64,000 bases of DNA from CAWCPR01 sp963797475 (lineage in GTDB: Bacteria; Chloroflexota; Anaerolineae; Anaerolineales; UBA4823), in the NCBI GenBank assembly GCA_963797475.1, contig CAWCPR010000001.1, positions 62,001 to 126,000 on the forward strand, written 5' to 3'. The translations under genes and the position numbers were made by a program. This document shows, piece by piece, positions 33,677-42,567 of the stretch. The notes under the pieces were generated by a model that searched no databases, was not told the DNA's origin, and saw nothing but the letters and a program-made list of their open reading frames with translations. The number at the start of each line of letters is the position of its first letter. The stretch's first letter is position 1.

Positions 33677-34903
33677 ATGCTTTACGACATGGTTTTCGAA
33701 GGGGGTGGTGCAAAAGGGACGGTCTTCGTCGGGGCGATGCAGGAGCTGCAATCGCGCGGCCACACGCCGGGACGCTTGCTGGGCACGTCCGCCGGCTCGA
33801 TCATGGCGGCTTTGCTGGCGGCCGGCTACCAAACCGACGAGATGCAGCAGGCCCTGACCGAAAAGCAAAACGGCCAGCCGGTCTTCCTGGGCTTCCTGCA
33901 GATCCCGCCCCCGCTCACGCAAGACCAGATCGCCCACAGCACGGTGCGCGACCTGCTCCGCAAAGTCGACGTAAAATTAATCCCCGATTTTCTGGAAAAC
34001 CAACTGGACAACGCCATCGCCGAGGCCCTGGCGACCTCCAGCTACACCAACCGCATCTTTTCCTTTCTCGAGCTGGGCGGTTTTTACGCCGCCGACACCT
34101 TTTTGACCTGGTTAAAGGGCAAACTCAATTCCGGCATCTACCCCCTGGAGCGCGGCGCCCACAAAAAAGGCGAGCAGCGCAATTTTGGGGACATGAACCT
34201 GGCCGAATTCTTCGAGGCGACCGGCGTGGATCTCTCCGTGGTAGCGGCCAACACCCGCGACCGGGAAATGCTGATCCTGAACCACCGCACCGCGCCGGAC
34301 CTGCCGGCCGCCTGGGCGGTGCGCATGTCGATGAGCCTGCCGCTAGTCTGGCAGGAAGTCGTCTGGCAGCCCGAATGGGGCAAGTATCGCGGCGTGGATA
34401 TCAGCGGCTGTTCAGTGGTGGATGGCGGCCTGCTCTCGAACTTCCCCATCGAGCTGTTCCTCTCCAACCAGCCGCAGGTCACCGGGGTGATGGGCGATTT
34501 GGTCGCCGGCGAACAGAATGTGCTCGGTTTCCTCATCGACGAGACGATTGAAGTCCCCGGCGCTCCCCCGCTGGAAACGAAGGAAAATGCATTCCAGGTC
34601 AGCGAGCTGCGCCCGGTCAGCCGGGTGACCAACCTGGTCAATACGATGCTTCAGGCGCACGATAAAAACGTGATCGAATCTTTCGAGCGCTTCGTCATTC
34701 GATTGCCGGCGAAAGGGTTCGGCACGATCGAGTTTGGCATGAGCGACGAGCGCCGCAACGCGTTGATCGCGGCCGGGCGGCAAGCCACCGCGACTTACTT
34801 CGACCGCCTGGAAGCCGGAGCCTCCTTCGGTGTGGGCGAAGCCACGGATCCGGCGGTGTCGAGCGCGGCCGACCGCATCGCGGCGCGCATGCTGTCGCGC
34901 TGA
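33677..34903 (+). CDS. Patatin-like phospholipase
   Basis: 408 residues from the ATG at 33677, preceded by AAAGGAGGGAATTCG. The oxyanion loop GGGAKG (9-14), nucleophile elbow GTSAG (36-40, Ser38) and catalytic DGG (Asp249 in VVDGG) are all present, so the Ser-Asp dyad is complete. Patatins hydrolyse acyl chains from glycerolipids. No signal peptide or membrane helix. No cyclic-oligonucleotide synthase or STAND partner lies next to it, so a defence role is not supported. Repeat tracts of the same family flank it on both sides, and one begins directly after its stop. Confidence 0.92.
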   Translation: MLYDMVFEGGGAKGTVFVGAMQELQSRGHTPGRLLGTSAGSIMAALLAAGYQTDEMQQALTEKQNGQPVFLGFLQIPPPLTQDQIAHSTVRDLLRKVDVKLIPDFLENQLDNAIAEALATSSYTNRIFSFLELGGFYAADTFLTWLKGKLNSGIYPLERGAHKKGEQRNFGDMNLAEFFEATGVDLSVVAANTRDREMLILNHRTAPDLPAAWAVRMSMSLPLVWQEVVWQPEWGKYRGVDISGCSVVDGGLLSNFPIELFLSNQPQVTGVMGDLVAGEQNVLGFLIDETIEVPGAPPLETKENAFQVSELRPVSRVTNLVNTMLQAHDKNVIESFERFVIRLPAKGFGTIEFGMSDERRNALIAAGRQATATYFDRLEAGASFGVGEATDPAVSSAADRIAARMLSR

Positions 34904-35125
34904 CGCCCACAAGGGGCTATGCTACCGAACTTGTGCCCGTTGTGCCCGTTCGCCCTGACGCCCGCAATGGGTTACCGAACCATGGCGGCCATCCGCAACG
35001 CCGGGCGCATGCTGTCGCGCTGACGCCTCAAGTAGCCTAGGGCCTTGTGCCCGTTGTGCCCATTGTGCCCGTTCGCGCTGACGCCCACAAGGGGCTATGC
35101 TACCGAACCATGGCGGCAGTCCGCC
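34904..35125 (-). repeat. Repeat tract of the 745-1000 family, inverted, with gene-end duplication
   Basis: CGCCCACAAGGGGCTATGCT (34904-34923 and about 35081-35100) is the reverse complement of the 745-1000 core. TTGTGCCCGTTGTGCCCGTT runs between. The segment GCGCATGCTGTCGCGCTGACGC at about 35004-35025 duplicates the last codons and stop of the patatin gene. Confidence 0.8.
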
Positions 35126-35465
35126 ACAGGCATTTATTTGGCGGTGGGCGAGGCGGGACTGCGCTGCGCCAGGGACTGCTGGTACTTCTTCCAGCCCGGG
35201 CACCAGGTCGTGTGCCAGCGCCACAGCCGGGACATGAACGATTTCGGGTAGGGTAAAATCGGCCCTGGTCGGGTGGGCAGTCTCTTGGTTAGAATTCTCT
35301 AATTATTTGTGAAATATATCATAAAGTTAATATTGCTGAACTACAATAATAATCGTAAAAGGATTATTTGGATCGTATTTCGTTTCTTCTGCAAATTTAA
35401 GGGATGCGACCCTTGTAATTACAGGAAACGATTTACAGAACCTCATGTTGTAAAGGAGATTAGTG
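35126..35465. other. Intergenic, A/T-rich before the SDR gene
   Basis: No gene recognised. 35290-35430 is clearly A/T-rich compared with the rest (TTATTTGTGAAATATATCAT, ACAATAATAATCG) and is the likely promoter zone of the SDR gene; no single -35/-10 pair stands out. Confidence 0.5.
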
Positions 35466-36221
35466 ATGTCTACACTTACTGGTAAAGTAGCTCTGGTCAC
35501 CGGCGCAGCTTCGGGCATTGGGCGCGCCACAGCGCAAGCTTATGCCCGCGAAGGCGCCAAAGTGGTTGTTTCAGATATCGATGCCAATGGTGGACGGGAT
35601 ACCGTGCAACTGATCGAAGAGGCTGGCGGCGATGCAACCTTCGTATATGCCAACGTCTCAAACCCAGCCGACTGCCAGGCTTTAGTAGAAAAGACGCTCG
35701 AAAAATACGGCCATCTGGATGTCGCCTGCAACAATGCCGGTATTGGCGGCGAATCCAATCTGACAGCCGACCTGTCGATCGAGGGCTGGCAGAAGGTGAT
35801 TGGGATCAATCTATCGGGTGTGTTTTATTGTATGAAGTATGAAATACCCGCCATGCTGTCGAACAACGGCGGCTCGATCGTCAACATGGACTCGATCCTT
35901 GGACAGGTTTCTTTTGCCAGCGCTGTTGCATATGTCGCTGCCAAGCATGGTGTGCTCGGTTTAACCCAAAATGCGGCTGTGGAATATGCCTCCAAAGGGG
36001 TGCGTGTTAACGCCATCGGGCCTGGTTTCATCGAAACGCCGATGATCTCAGCGTTGGAGGAAGATCAGCAGACGAAACAAATGCTGGTTTCCCTGCATCC
36101 AATGGGGCGGCTGGGACAACCGGAAGAAGTCGCCGAGCTGGTCGTGTGGCTGAGCTCGGATAAAGCCTCCTTCGTCACCGGATCCTATTACCCGGTAGAT
36201 GGCGGTTATCTGGCGCGCTAA
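35466..36221 (+). CDS. Short-chain dehydrogenase/reductase
   Basis: 251 residues from the ATG at 35466 (AAAGGAG 8 bases upstream). Cofactor glycines TGAASGIG (12-19), Asp at the end of the second strand (SDID) which favours NAD over NADP, NNAG at 89-92, Ser143, and catalytic Tyr156-x-x-x-Lys160 (YVAAK). The end is the usual 'S..ASFVTGSYYPVDGGYLAR'. A classical SDR oxidoreductase of the kind acting on sugars, alcohols or 3-oxoacyl compounds. Substrate unknown. The zinc alcohol dehydrogenase next to it on the same strand might share its pathway. Confidence 0.95.
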   Translation: MSTLTGKVALVTGAASGIGRATAQAYAREGAKVVVSDIDANGGRDTVQLIEEAGGDATFVYANVSNPADCQALVEKTLEKYGHLDVACNNAGIGGESNLTADLSIEGWQKVIGINLSGVFYCMKYEIPAMLSNNGGSIVNMDSILGQVSFASAVAYVAAKHGVLGLTQNAAVEYASKGVRVNAIGPGFIETPMISALEEDQQTKQMLVSLHPMGRLGQPEEVAELVVWLSSDKASFVTGSYYPVDGGYLAR

Positions 36222-36240
36222 CTCTGGCAGGTGTATGATT

Positions 36241-36322
36241 AGTGTTGGGCGCTTGTGGCGCATCACGCAATATGATGGAGAGTTGCGGCTACGCCGCAAT
36301 CTCCAGAGATTCATCAAAATAG
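36241..36322 (+). repeat. Dispersed two-hairpin element, copy 4, with extra hairpin
   Basis: AGTGTTGGGCGCTTGTGGCG...ATTCATCAAAATAG. Compared with other copies it carries ~24 extra bases that include TTGCGGC-TAC-GCCGCAA (36283-36299), a perfect hairpin. It lies 72 bp before the alcohol dehydrogenase ATG. Confidence 0.8.
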
Positions 36323-36394
36323 GAAATTCGGGTTTCGGTTGGCAAACCGGAACCCCGGACCATCCAATTAGCCGATCACCTGAACACCTGGACC

Positions 36395-37627
36395 ATGAAA
36401 GCCATCCAGTTCAACGCCACCATCCCGCGCTACGCCCTGGGCCTCGCCCTGAGGAAGCTCTACCCCCCACTGCTGTGGAGCGGGCTTTCGTGCACCTACA
36501 GCGCCCAGGCGCCCGAGCCGCGCCCCCCGGCCCGGATTGGGTGGTGGTACGCACACGCTACGGCGGCATTTGCGGCACCGACCTGGGCAGCATCCACCTG
36601 CACACCAGCCCGTACTATTCGCCTTTCTCATCCTTCCCGTTCACCTTCGGGCACGAGAACTGCGCGACCATCGCCCAGGCCGGCGAGCAGGCTGCAGAAT
36701 GGGCCGAAGGCGAGCGGGTGGTGGTCGAGCCGCTGCTGTGGTGCCGGCCAGCGCGGCTTCAGCGATCTGTGCCGCTACTGCTCCGGCGGCGAGATCAACC
36801 GCTGCGAGCGCCAAACCGACGGCAGCCTGGCGCCCGGCCTGCTGACAGGCGCCTGCCGCGACACCGGCGGAAGCTGGAGCGAATTCTTCCTGGCCCACCG
36901 GTCGCAGCTCTACCGCCTGCCGGATTCCATTAATGACGAAAACGCGCTGATGATCGAGCCGTTTGCCGTAGGGCTGCACGCTGCTTTGCAAAACTTTCCG
37001 GAAGATGATGAGTGTGTGCTGCTGGTCGGGGCCGGCGCAATCGGCCTGTGCACCCTGGCGGCGCTGCGCGCCCTGGGCTCGCAGGCCGAAATCCTGGTCC
37101 TGGCGCGCTACCCCTTCCAGGCCCGGGCGGCCGAGCGACTGGGCGCCAGCCGGGTGATCCAGGCCAGGGGCCGGCAGGCCTATGAGGCCCTGGCGGCCCA
37201 CACCGGGGCGCGCCTGCTGCAGCCGATCATCGGCAAGACCGTTTTTTACGGCGGCGTGGATCGCACCTTCGAGTGCGTCGGCAGCAATACCTCCCTGGAC
37301 GACGCCCTGCGCCTGACGCGCAGCGGCGGGCATGTCGCCCTGGTGGGCGTGCCCGGCATCGCCAAAGGCGTGGATTGGACCGCGATCCTGGCCAAGGAGC
37401 TGAACGTGCGCGCCGCTTTCGCTTACCACCACGACGAGCGCTTCCAGGGCGAGCGCCTGCGCACGTACGATTTGGCCATTCGCCTGATGGCCGAGGGCAA
37501 AGTGGACTTGAGCTGGATGGTGACCCAGCGCTACGCGATAGACGACTATGCGCAGGCGCTCAATATGCTCTCCAGCCGGGCAAGTTCTCAGGCCATCCGG
37601 GCAGTTTTCGCTTTTCCGCCCGGGTGA
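36395..37627 (+). CDS. Zinc-dependent alcohol dehydrogenase (MDR family), with two compensating frameshifts
   Basis: 410 codons in one open frame, but the part between ~36520 and ~36750 only makes sense in the neighbouring frame, where DWVVVRTRYGGICGTDLGSI, FPFTFGHENCATI and GERVVVEPLLWC supply the N-terminal zinc-site blocks (Cys of ICGTD, His-Glu of GHE). The main frame resumes at FSDLCRYCSGGEINRCE (structural zinc cysteines) and holds the Rossmann part (VLLVGAGAIGLCTLAALRAL) and ECVGSNTSLDDALRLTRSGG. The first shift falls at a run of six C (~36522). Either a decayed gene or two sequencing indels; if real, the catalytic domain is lost. Its 3' end overlaps the convergent diguanylate cyclase gene by 68 bp. 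Confidence 0.8.
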   Translation: MKAIQFNATIPRYALGLALRKLYPPLLWSGLSCTYSAQAPEPRPPARIGWWYAHATAAFAAPTWAASTCTPARTIRLSHPSRSPSGTRTARPSPRPASRLQNGPKASGWWSSRCCGAGQRGFSDLCRYCSGGEINRCERQTDGSLAPGLLTGACRDTGGSWSEFFLAHRSQLYRLPDSINDENALMIEPFAVGLHAALQNFPEDDECVLLVGAGAIGLCTLAALRALGSQAEILVLARYPFQARAAERLGASRVIQARGRQAYEALAAHTGARLLQPIIGKTVFYGGVDRTFECVGSNTSLDDALRLTRSGGHVALVGVPGIAKGVDWTAILAKELNVRAAFAYHHDERFQGERLRTYDLAIRLMAEGKVDLSWMVTQRYAIDDYAQALNMLSSRASSQAIRAVFAFPPG

Positions 37628-39479
37628 CCCGCCAAGGCCAGGATCGTCTGGGCTCGCGGCCGTAAGCCCATTTCATCGCCTGGGGAAGCGCAGCCTGAGA
37701 CCCCCTGCGAGCTGTAAGTGTCAGTTTTACCGCTTTTGAGTTAGAGAGATCTACAGTTGGTTGTTTCAGCATTTGCGGCGCGCTGACCCGGTTGCGCCCG
37801 GCCTGCTTGGCCCTGTACATCGCCTGGTCCGCGGATTGAAGCACTTCTTCACTCGACGCCCCATGGGCCGGGAAGGCAGCCACGCCGATCGAAATGGTGG
37901 CTTGCAGGGCGTGTTTGCCGTACGGCACGCGCAGCTCCTGGAACGCCAGCCGCCATTCCTCGGCGCGCTGCCGCGCATCCGTTTCTGCGATGTTAGGCAG
38001 CATGAGCAGGAATTCCTCCCCGCCGTAGCGACAGACGATATCGCCGGCGCGGGTAAACCCGCGCAGCAGGCGCCCCAGGGCTTGCAGCACCAGATCTCCG
38101 GCAGGATGGCCATAGGTATCATTGACCCGCTTAAATTCGTCGATATCCGCCATCGCCAGGCACAGGGGGTACTCCTCGCGCTCGGCGCGGCGGAATTCGC
38201 GATCGAGAGTCTCCTCAAGATAGCGGCGATTGAAACAGGTGGTCAGCGGGTCGCGGATGGCCTGCTCGCGTAGTTGGGCCTGCAGCGTGCGGATCTCTTC
38301 CATTTGCGCTTGCAGCTTCGCATAAGCCCGCTCGGCCTCGGCCCGGGCGGTTTGGGCGTCCTGCATCAGGTTGAAAGCCGTCTGGCGGCCTTCGTACAGC
38401 TCGAGGGCGCGCTGCTCCAGCTCCGTATGGCTGGACTGAAGGGCCTGCTGGGCCTGCCAATGCTGGGTCGTGTCGTGAAAAACAATCACCCGCCCGTTGG
38501 GCCGCCGGCCGCGATGAACGAATGGGAAGAAAGACACCTCATAATGGCGGTCGCTGCCGTTTCGCAGTGCGAACTCGAACTGCGTGGCAGCCGGGTCCAG
38601 GCCGCTGTAAATCTGGCGCAGCGGGTCGGGCAAAATGTGCAACAGCGGGCTGCCCACCGCGTTGGGCGGCAAAGCCAGGAGCCGGCTGGCAGTGGGGTTC
38701 GAATCCACCAGCCGGTCGCGATCGTCCAAAACCAGCACGCCATCCACCATGTTTTCGAACAACACATCCCGGGCTGCCGGGGTGAAATCGATAAATTTAA
38801 AATTATAGGCGCCCCAGCTCAAAATAGCGCTCGAGCCGACCATTGCGAAAGGGATCACATCCAGCTCTTGCAGGGGCGTGATCCCGGCGATATGCAGCGC
38901 CACAACGCCGATGGTGAACAGGCTGGCTGCCAGCAGAGTGATGACCTGCTTGCGAAACAGGATGTGCGGCGAAATCAAATGGCGCGCCAGCAGAACAGCC
39001 GCGCCAATGAAGGCGAAAAAGCTGTAAGCCATGTGCAGCCAGTAGATCGGGCCGTGTCCGGCGTGCAGCATGGGAAAAGGACCCTCCAGGTTAACCGAAG
39101 CGGAAGTATAGAACAGGTGGTGCAGGTCGTTGGTGTAAACCGCAGTCAGGACAATCACCGGGATGATCCACAGCAAATAGATCCTCCAGGGTTTGAGCCA
39201 TTTCTCCCGGTTGGTGTAATAAAAAACCAGGCTCAGCCATAAGGCCGGGATGACTGCCACCCCCAGGTATTCGGCCCGGACCGCCCACAGCATCCCCGGC
39301 AGCTCGGTGTTGGTCAATTCCACCCCGTAACTGAGGGCGTAGATCGCCACCGCCAACTGCAAGCTGGAAAAAACCACCCGGTTGACCGTTGTCGTCCGCC
39401 GGTAGCGAACCAGGACCGCCATGAGAACGCAAAACAAAGCCCCCACAAACAATAAAAAGATCACCAGTGTACGGAGCAT
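37560..39479 (-). CDS. Membrane diguanylate cyclase with 7TM, PAS and GGDEF domains
   Basis: 639 residues. Seven hydrophobic helices fill 1-~225, matching the 'N-terminal 7TM region of histidine kinase' type. A PAS domain (about 240-345, MVDGVLVLDDRDRLVDSNPT) and a coiled coil (about 350-405) lead to a GGDEF domain (about 408-590). The active-site motif is GGEEF (486-490), and RAGD (477-480) five residues before it is an intact RxxD inhibitory site, so it should make cyclic-di-GMP with product feedback. About 65 residues after the domain end (NRVSAP...) look uncoded-like and overlap the convergent dehydrogenase. A dispersed element lies upstream, between this gene and the next operon. Confidence 0.93.
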   Translation of the reverse strand: MLRTLVIFLLFVGALFCVLMAVLVRYRRTTTVNRVVFSSLQLAVAIYALSYGVELTNTELPGMLWAVRAEYLGVAVIPALWLSLVFYYTNREKWLKPWRIYLLWIIPVIVLTAVYTNDLHHLFYTSASVNLEGPFPMLHAGHGPIYWLHMAYSFFAFIGAAVLLARHLISPHILFRKQVITLLAASLFTIGVVALHIAGITPLQELDVIPFAMVGSSAILSWGAYNFKFIDFTPAARDVLFENMVDGVLVLDDRDRLVDSNPTASRLLALPPNAVGSPLLHILPDPLRQIYSGLDPAATQFEFALRNGSDRHYEVSFFPFVHRGRRPNGRVIVFHDTTQHWQAQQALQSSHTELEQRALELYEGRQTAFNLMQDAQTARAEAERAYAKLQAQMEEIRTLQAQLREQAIRDPLTTCFNRRYLEETLDREFRRAEREEYPLCLAMADIDEFKRVNDTYGHPAGDLVLQALGRLLRGFTRAGDIVCRYGGEEFLLMLPNIAETDARQRAEEWRLAFQELRVPYGKHALQATISIGVAAFPAHGASSEEVLQSADQAMYRAKQAGRNRVSAPQMLKQPTVDLSNSKAVKLTLTARRGSQAALPQAMKWAYGREPRRSWPWRVTRAEKRKLPGWPENLPGWRAY

Positions 39480-39502
39480 GAGGCTTGTGTTATCCCTGTA
39501 TA

Positions 39503-39559
39503 AGTGTTGGGCGCGCTTTGCGGGCCACGCAACACGATTTTAGATAAACATCAAAATAG
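39503..39559 (+). repeat. Dispersed two-hairpin element, copy 5
   Basis: AGTGTTGGGCGCGCTTTGCG, then GGCCACGCAACACGATTTTA, ending ATCAAAATAG. It differs from copy 3 (22209) at only a few positions and lies between the divergent diguanylate cyclase gene and the STAND operon. Confidence 0.85.
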
Positions 39560-39670
39560 TATTGAGAGATACTATACCTGTAAACCCGCCATGCGGCAAT
39601 GGCGCAGGACGCCAGTTAAACAAAATGCAAAGTGCCGCGAGAATTTTGCGCCTGGAAACCGGGATCGTGG

Positions 39671-39699
39671 TTGACGCGCCCCTTTGCATCTGGTATAGT
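39671..39699 (+). promoter_or_regulatory. Sigma70-like promoter of the cyclase/CHAT-SIR2/WD40 operon
   Basis: TTGACG (39671-39676), 17 bp, TATAGT (39694-39699). Correct spacing and near-consensus boxes, giving a start near 39706 and a ~70-base leader before the ATG at 39775. Confidence 0.65.
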
Positions 39700-39774
39700 A
39701 GCTCTATATTTTCCCTTAATCGATTTCAATTGTCCGGTTAATTCCGAGCCAGGGAGGCGCGACTCGGTGAAACG

Positions 39775-42567
39775 ATGAAAAACAACCATTCCTCGCCAGA
39801 AAAGATTTCTGATGCTCATTCTGGCGCCGTCACCTTTCTTTTCACCGACGTTGAGGGCAGCACCCAGCTCTGGGAGCAGCACCCTGAAGCCATGCGGTCT
39901 GCTCTCGCCCGGCACGACGCCCTGTTGCGAAACATCATCGAAACCCTGGGTGGACGGGTGATCAAAACCACCGGCGACGGCCTGCATGCCGTCTTTACAC
40001 ACCCCAGCCAGTCGGTATCGGCGGCCTTATCCTGCCAGGAAGCCCTGTTTCACGAGTCATGGAGCGGTCTGCCCGGCCCCATACGTGTGCGTATGGGCCT
40101 GCACACTGGCGAAGCTGAGCTGCGGGACGGCGATTATTACGGCTCAGTGGTGAACCGCGCCGCGGGCTTGATGTCGATCGCCGCCGGGGGACAAACCCTG
40201 CTCTCCGCGGCCACTTGCGAGCTGGCGCGCGAGCAACTGCCTGAGGCAGCGCTCATCCGGGATTTGGGCGAGCACCGTCTCAAGGACCTGACCCGCCCCG
40301 AGCACATTTTTCAGCTAAGCAGCCCCGGTCTGCCCAGCGATTTCCCAGCGCTGCGCTCACTCGACGCGCTGCCCAACAACCTGCCCTTGCAACTGACCAG
40401 CTTCATCGGGCGCGAGGGCGAGATGGCAGAGGCGAAACGCCTGCTGGCGGCGACGCGCCTGCTGACCCTGACCGGGCCGGGCGGCACCGGCAAGACCCGG
40501 CTCTCGCTTCAAGTGGCTGCGGAAGGTTCCGATGATTACCCGGCCGGCGTCTGGCTGTTGGAGCTGGCTCCCCTATCCGACCCCGCCCTGGTTCCGCAGA
40601 CAGCCGCGTCGGTTTTAGGGGTGCGCCAGCAGCCAGGCCGCCCGCTGGTGGAGGCCCTGATCGATTACTTGCGGGCGAAATCGCTCCTGCTGATCCTGGA
40701 TAACTGCGAACACCTGGTCGACGCTTGCGCCCAACTGGCGACGACCCTGCTGAGCGCCTGCCCGAAACTAAGGATTTTGGTGAGCAGTCGCGAGGCCTTG
40801 GGTGTGGCGGGCGAAACGATCTTGCGAGTCCCTTCGCTTTCCTTGCCGGATCTTCACGCATCGACGCCCCAGGCGCTCAACCCATCCGAAGCTGTACGGC
40901 TTTTCGTCGAGCGCGCCCAGGCGGCCCAGCCGGGCTTCGCCCTGACGGAGGCCAACCTGGGCGCGGTCGTCCAAATTTGCCGGCGGTTGGACGGCATCCC
41001 GCTGGCGCTCGAGCTGGCCGCGGCGCGCCTCAAGCTGTTCAGCGCCGAGCAGATCGCGGCACGCCTGGACGACCGTTTCCGCCTGCTCACCGGCGGCAGC
41101 CGCACCGCCCTGCCCCGCCAGCAGACCCTGCGCGCCCTGATCGATTGGAGCTACGACCTGCTCGACGAAGCCGAGCGAAAGGCCTTAAACCGCCTGTCTG
41201 TGTTCGCCGGCGGCTGGACATTTGAGGCGGCTGAAGCCGTCGCCGGCCCCGAGACGCTGGAGCTGATGTCCCGCCTGGTGGACAAATCCCTGGTCGTCGT
41301 GGAGGATGCAGCCCAGGCCGGCGAAAAGCGCTACCGCCTGCTGGAGACCATCCGCCAGTACGGAGGCGACAAGCTGCTGGAATCCGGCGAGTCGCAAGCG
41401 GCCCGCGATCTGCACCTGGCAGCCTATCTTTCTCTGGTTCTGGAGGCTGAACCGAAGCTGGACAGCCCGGAGTTAGTGCGCCGGCTGGATCGCCTGGAAC
41501 CTGAGCTGGACAACTTTCGCCAGGCAATGGAATGGGCGCTGGAGCGCAGCCCGGAAGCCGCGCTGCAAATTTCCGCCGGCCTGCTTGCTTACTGGCAGGT
41601 GCGCGGCAACATCAGCGAAGGCCAGCGCTGGCTGAGCGAGAGCCAGGCCCGGGTTGAGGCGTTAGCGCCGGTGGAAGGGGAAGCCAAGCGCCAAAGACTG
41701 GCCTACCGGGCCAAGGGGTTGTGGGTGGCCGGGACCCTGGCTTTTGAAAATGGCGAGCTGAATGCCGCCCGCCTCTCGTTGGAAGAAAGCCTTCCATTGG
41801 CGCGCCAATCCGGAGAAAAGAGAACGCTCAGCAAGGCGCTGGGGATGTTGGGATTTACAGATGTGTGGTTAGGCGACGCCGCAGCGGCGGAGGCGGTGAT
41901 CGAGGAAGATCTCAGACTCGCCCAGACCACGCACAACAGCCAGGATATCGTCATGATCAAGGCGGTCCAGGCTAACCAGGCCGCCCTGATCCAGCATGAC
42001 TTCGCCGCAGCAAAAGCTTACACCCAGGATGTCTTCCGGCTCCTGCACGAGAACCCTGGCAATCCCTGGACCGCGGCCGTGTACATTATGGGTTTGGGAA
42101 CCATGGCTGCCTTTCGAGGAGACTATAGCGAAGCGTTAAGAAACTTTAAGGAAGGCGAAGCCTTGTTCCGCTCGTTCGGCGACCGGCACATGGTCAACGC
42201 CATGCAGAGCGAACGGGCGCATATTGAGCGGCGGCTGGGCAATCTCGCCCAGGCCGCGGCGCTCTATTCGCAGACGCTCCTGAGCTGGCAGGAGATCGGA
42301 AACCGGGCCGCGCTGGCGCATGAATTGGAGTGCCTGGCCTTCATCGCCGCGGCGCAATCCCAATTCGAGCGGGCGGCGTGTTTGCTGGGAGCCGCCGAGG
42401 CCTTGCGCGAAAGCGTCAATTCGCCCATGCGGGCCGTCGAGCGCGACGAATACGAGCAGAATGTGTCCGCCTTGCGCGCCCAGTTAGAGCCTGAACAATT
42501 CGCCGCGGCCTGGGCCGAAGGCCGGGCGTTGACGATGGAGCAGGCAGTCGCCTATGCCGCCGCGTAA
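39775..42567 (+). CDS. Class III nucleotidyl cyclase - NB-ARC-like STAND ATPase - TPR protein
   Basis: 930 residues. Residues 15-180 are a class III adenylate/guanylate cyclase domain: metal ligands Asp25 (FTDVEGST) and Asp68 (TTGDGLHAVF), then VRMGLHTGEA and VNRAAGL. A STAND ATPase follows: Walker A 234-241 (GPGGTGKT), Walker B near 305-309 (LLLILDNCEHL), IPLALELAAARL (GxP) and LRALIDWSYDLL. From ~545 TPR-like repeats run to the end (ALRNFKEGEALFRSFGDRHM). This cyclase-ATPase-TPR form is common in Chloroflexota and Actinobacteria as signalling ATPases. Its last codons overlap the start of the CHAT-SIR2-like gene by 14 bp, so the two are translationally coupled. Its signal and whether it makes a cyclic nucleotide in this system are unknown. 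Confidence 0.9.
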   Translation: MKNNHSSPEKISDAHSGAVTFLFTDVEGSTQLWEQHPEAMRSALARHDALLRNIIETLGGRVIKTTGDGLHAVFTHPSQSVSAALSCQEALFHESWSGLPGPIRVRMGLHTGEAELRDGDYYGSVVNRAAGLMSIAAGGQTLLSAATCELAREQLPEAALIRDLGEHRLKDLTRPEHIFQLSSPGLPSDFPALRSLDALPNNLPLQLTSFIGREGEMAEAKRLLAATRLLTLTGPGGTGKTRLSLQVAAEGSDDYPAGVWLLELAPLSDPALVPQTAASVLGVRQQPGRPLVEALIDYLRAKSLLLILDNCEHLVDACAQLATTLLSACPKLRILVSSREALGVAGETILRVPSLSLPDLHASTPQALNPSEAVRLFVERAQAAQPGFALTEANLGAVVQICRRLDGIPLALELAAARLKLFSAEQIAARLDDRFRLLTGGSRTALPRQQTLRALIDWSYDLLDEAERKALNRLSVFAGGWTFEAAEAVAGPETLELMSRLVDKSLVVVEDAAQAGEKRYRLLETIRQYGGDKLLESGESQAARDLHLAAYLSLVLEAEPKLDSPELVRRLDRLEPELDNFRQAMEWALERSPEAALQISAGLLAYWQVRGNISEGQRWLSESQARVEALAPVEGEAKRQRLAYRAKGLWVAGTLAFENGELNAARLSLEESLPLARQSGEKRTLSKALGMLGFTDVWLGDAAAAEAVIEEDLRLAQTTHNSQDIVMIKAVQANQAALIQHDFAAAKAYTQDVFRLLHENPGNPWTAAVYIMGLGTMAAFRGDYSEALRNFKEGEALFRSFGDRHMVNAMQSERAHIERRLGNLAQAAALYSQTLLSWQEIGNRAALAHELECLAFIAAAQSQFERAACLLGAAEALRESVNSPMRAVERDEYEQNVSALRAQLEPEQFAAAWAEGRALTMEQAVAYAAA

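Noticed and set aside
33677..34903. Patatin as effector of a CBASS-like system
   Set aside because: No cyclic-oligonucleotide synthase, Cap-type or STAND gene lies beside it; neighbours are metabolic genes and repeats.
39775..42567. Cyclase as a Pycsar pyrimidine cyclase
   Set aside because: The domain is fused to a STAND-TPR core of the common regulator type and lacks a recognised Pycsar effector partner; substrate cannot be read from the sequence.
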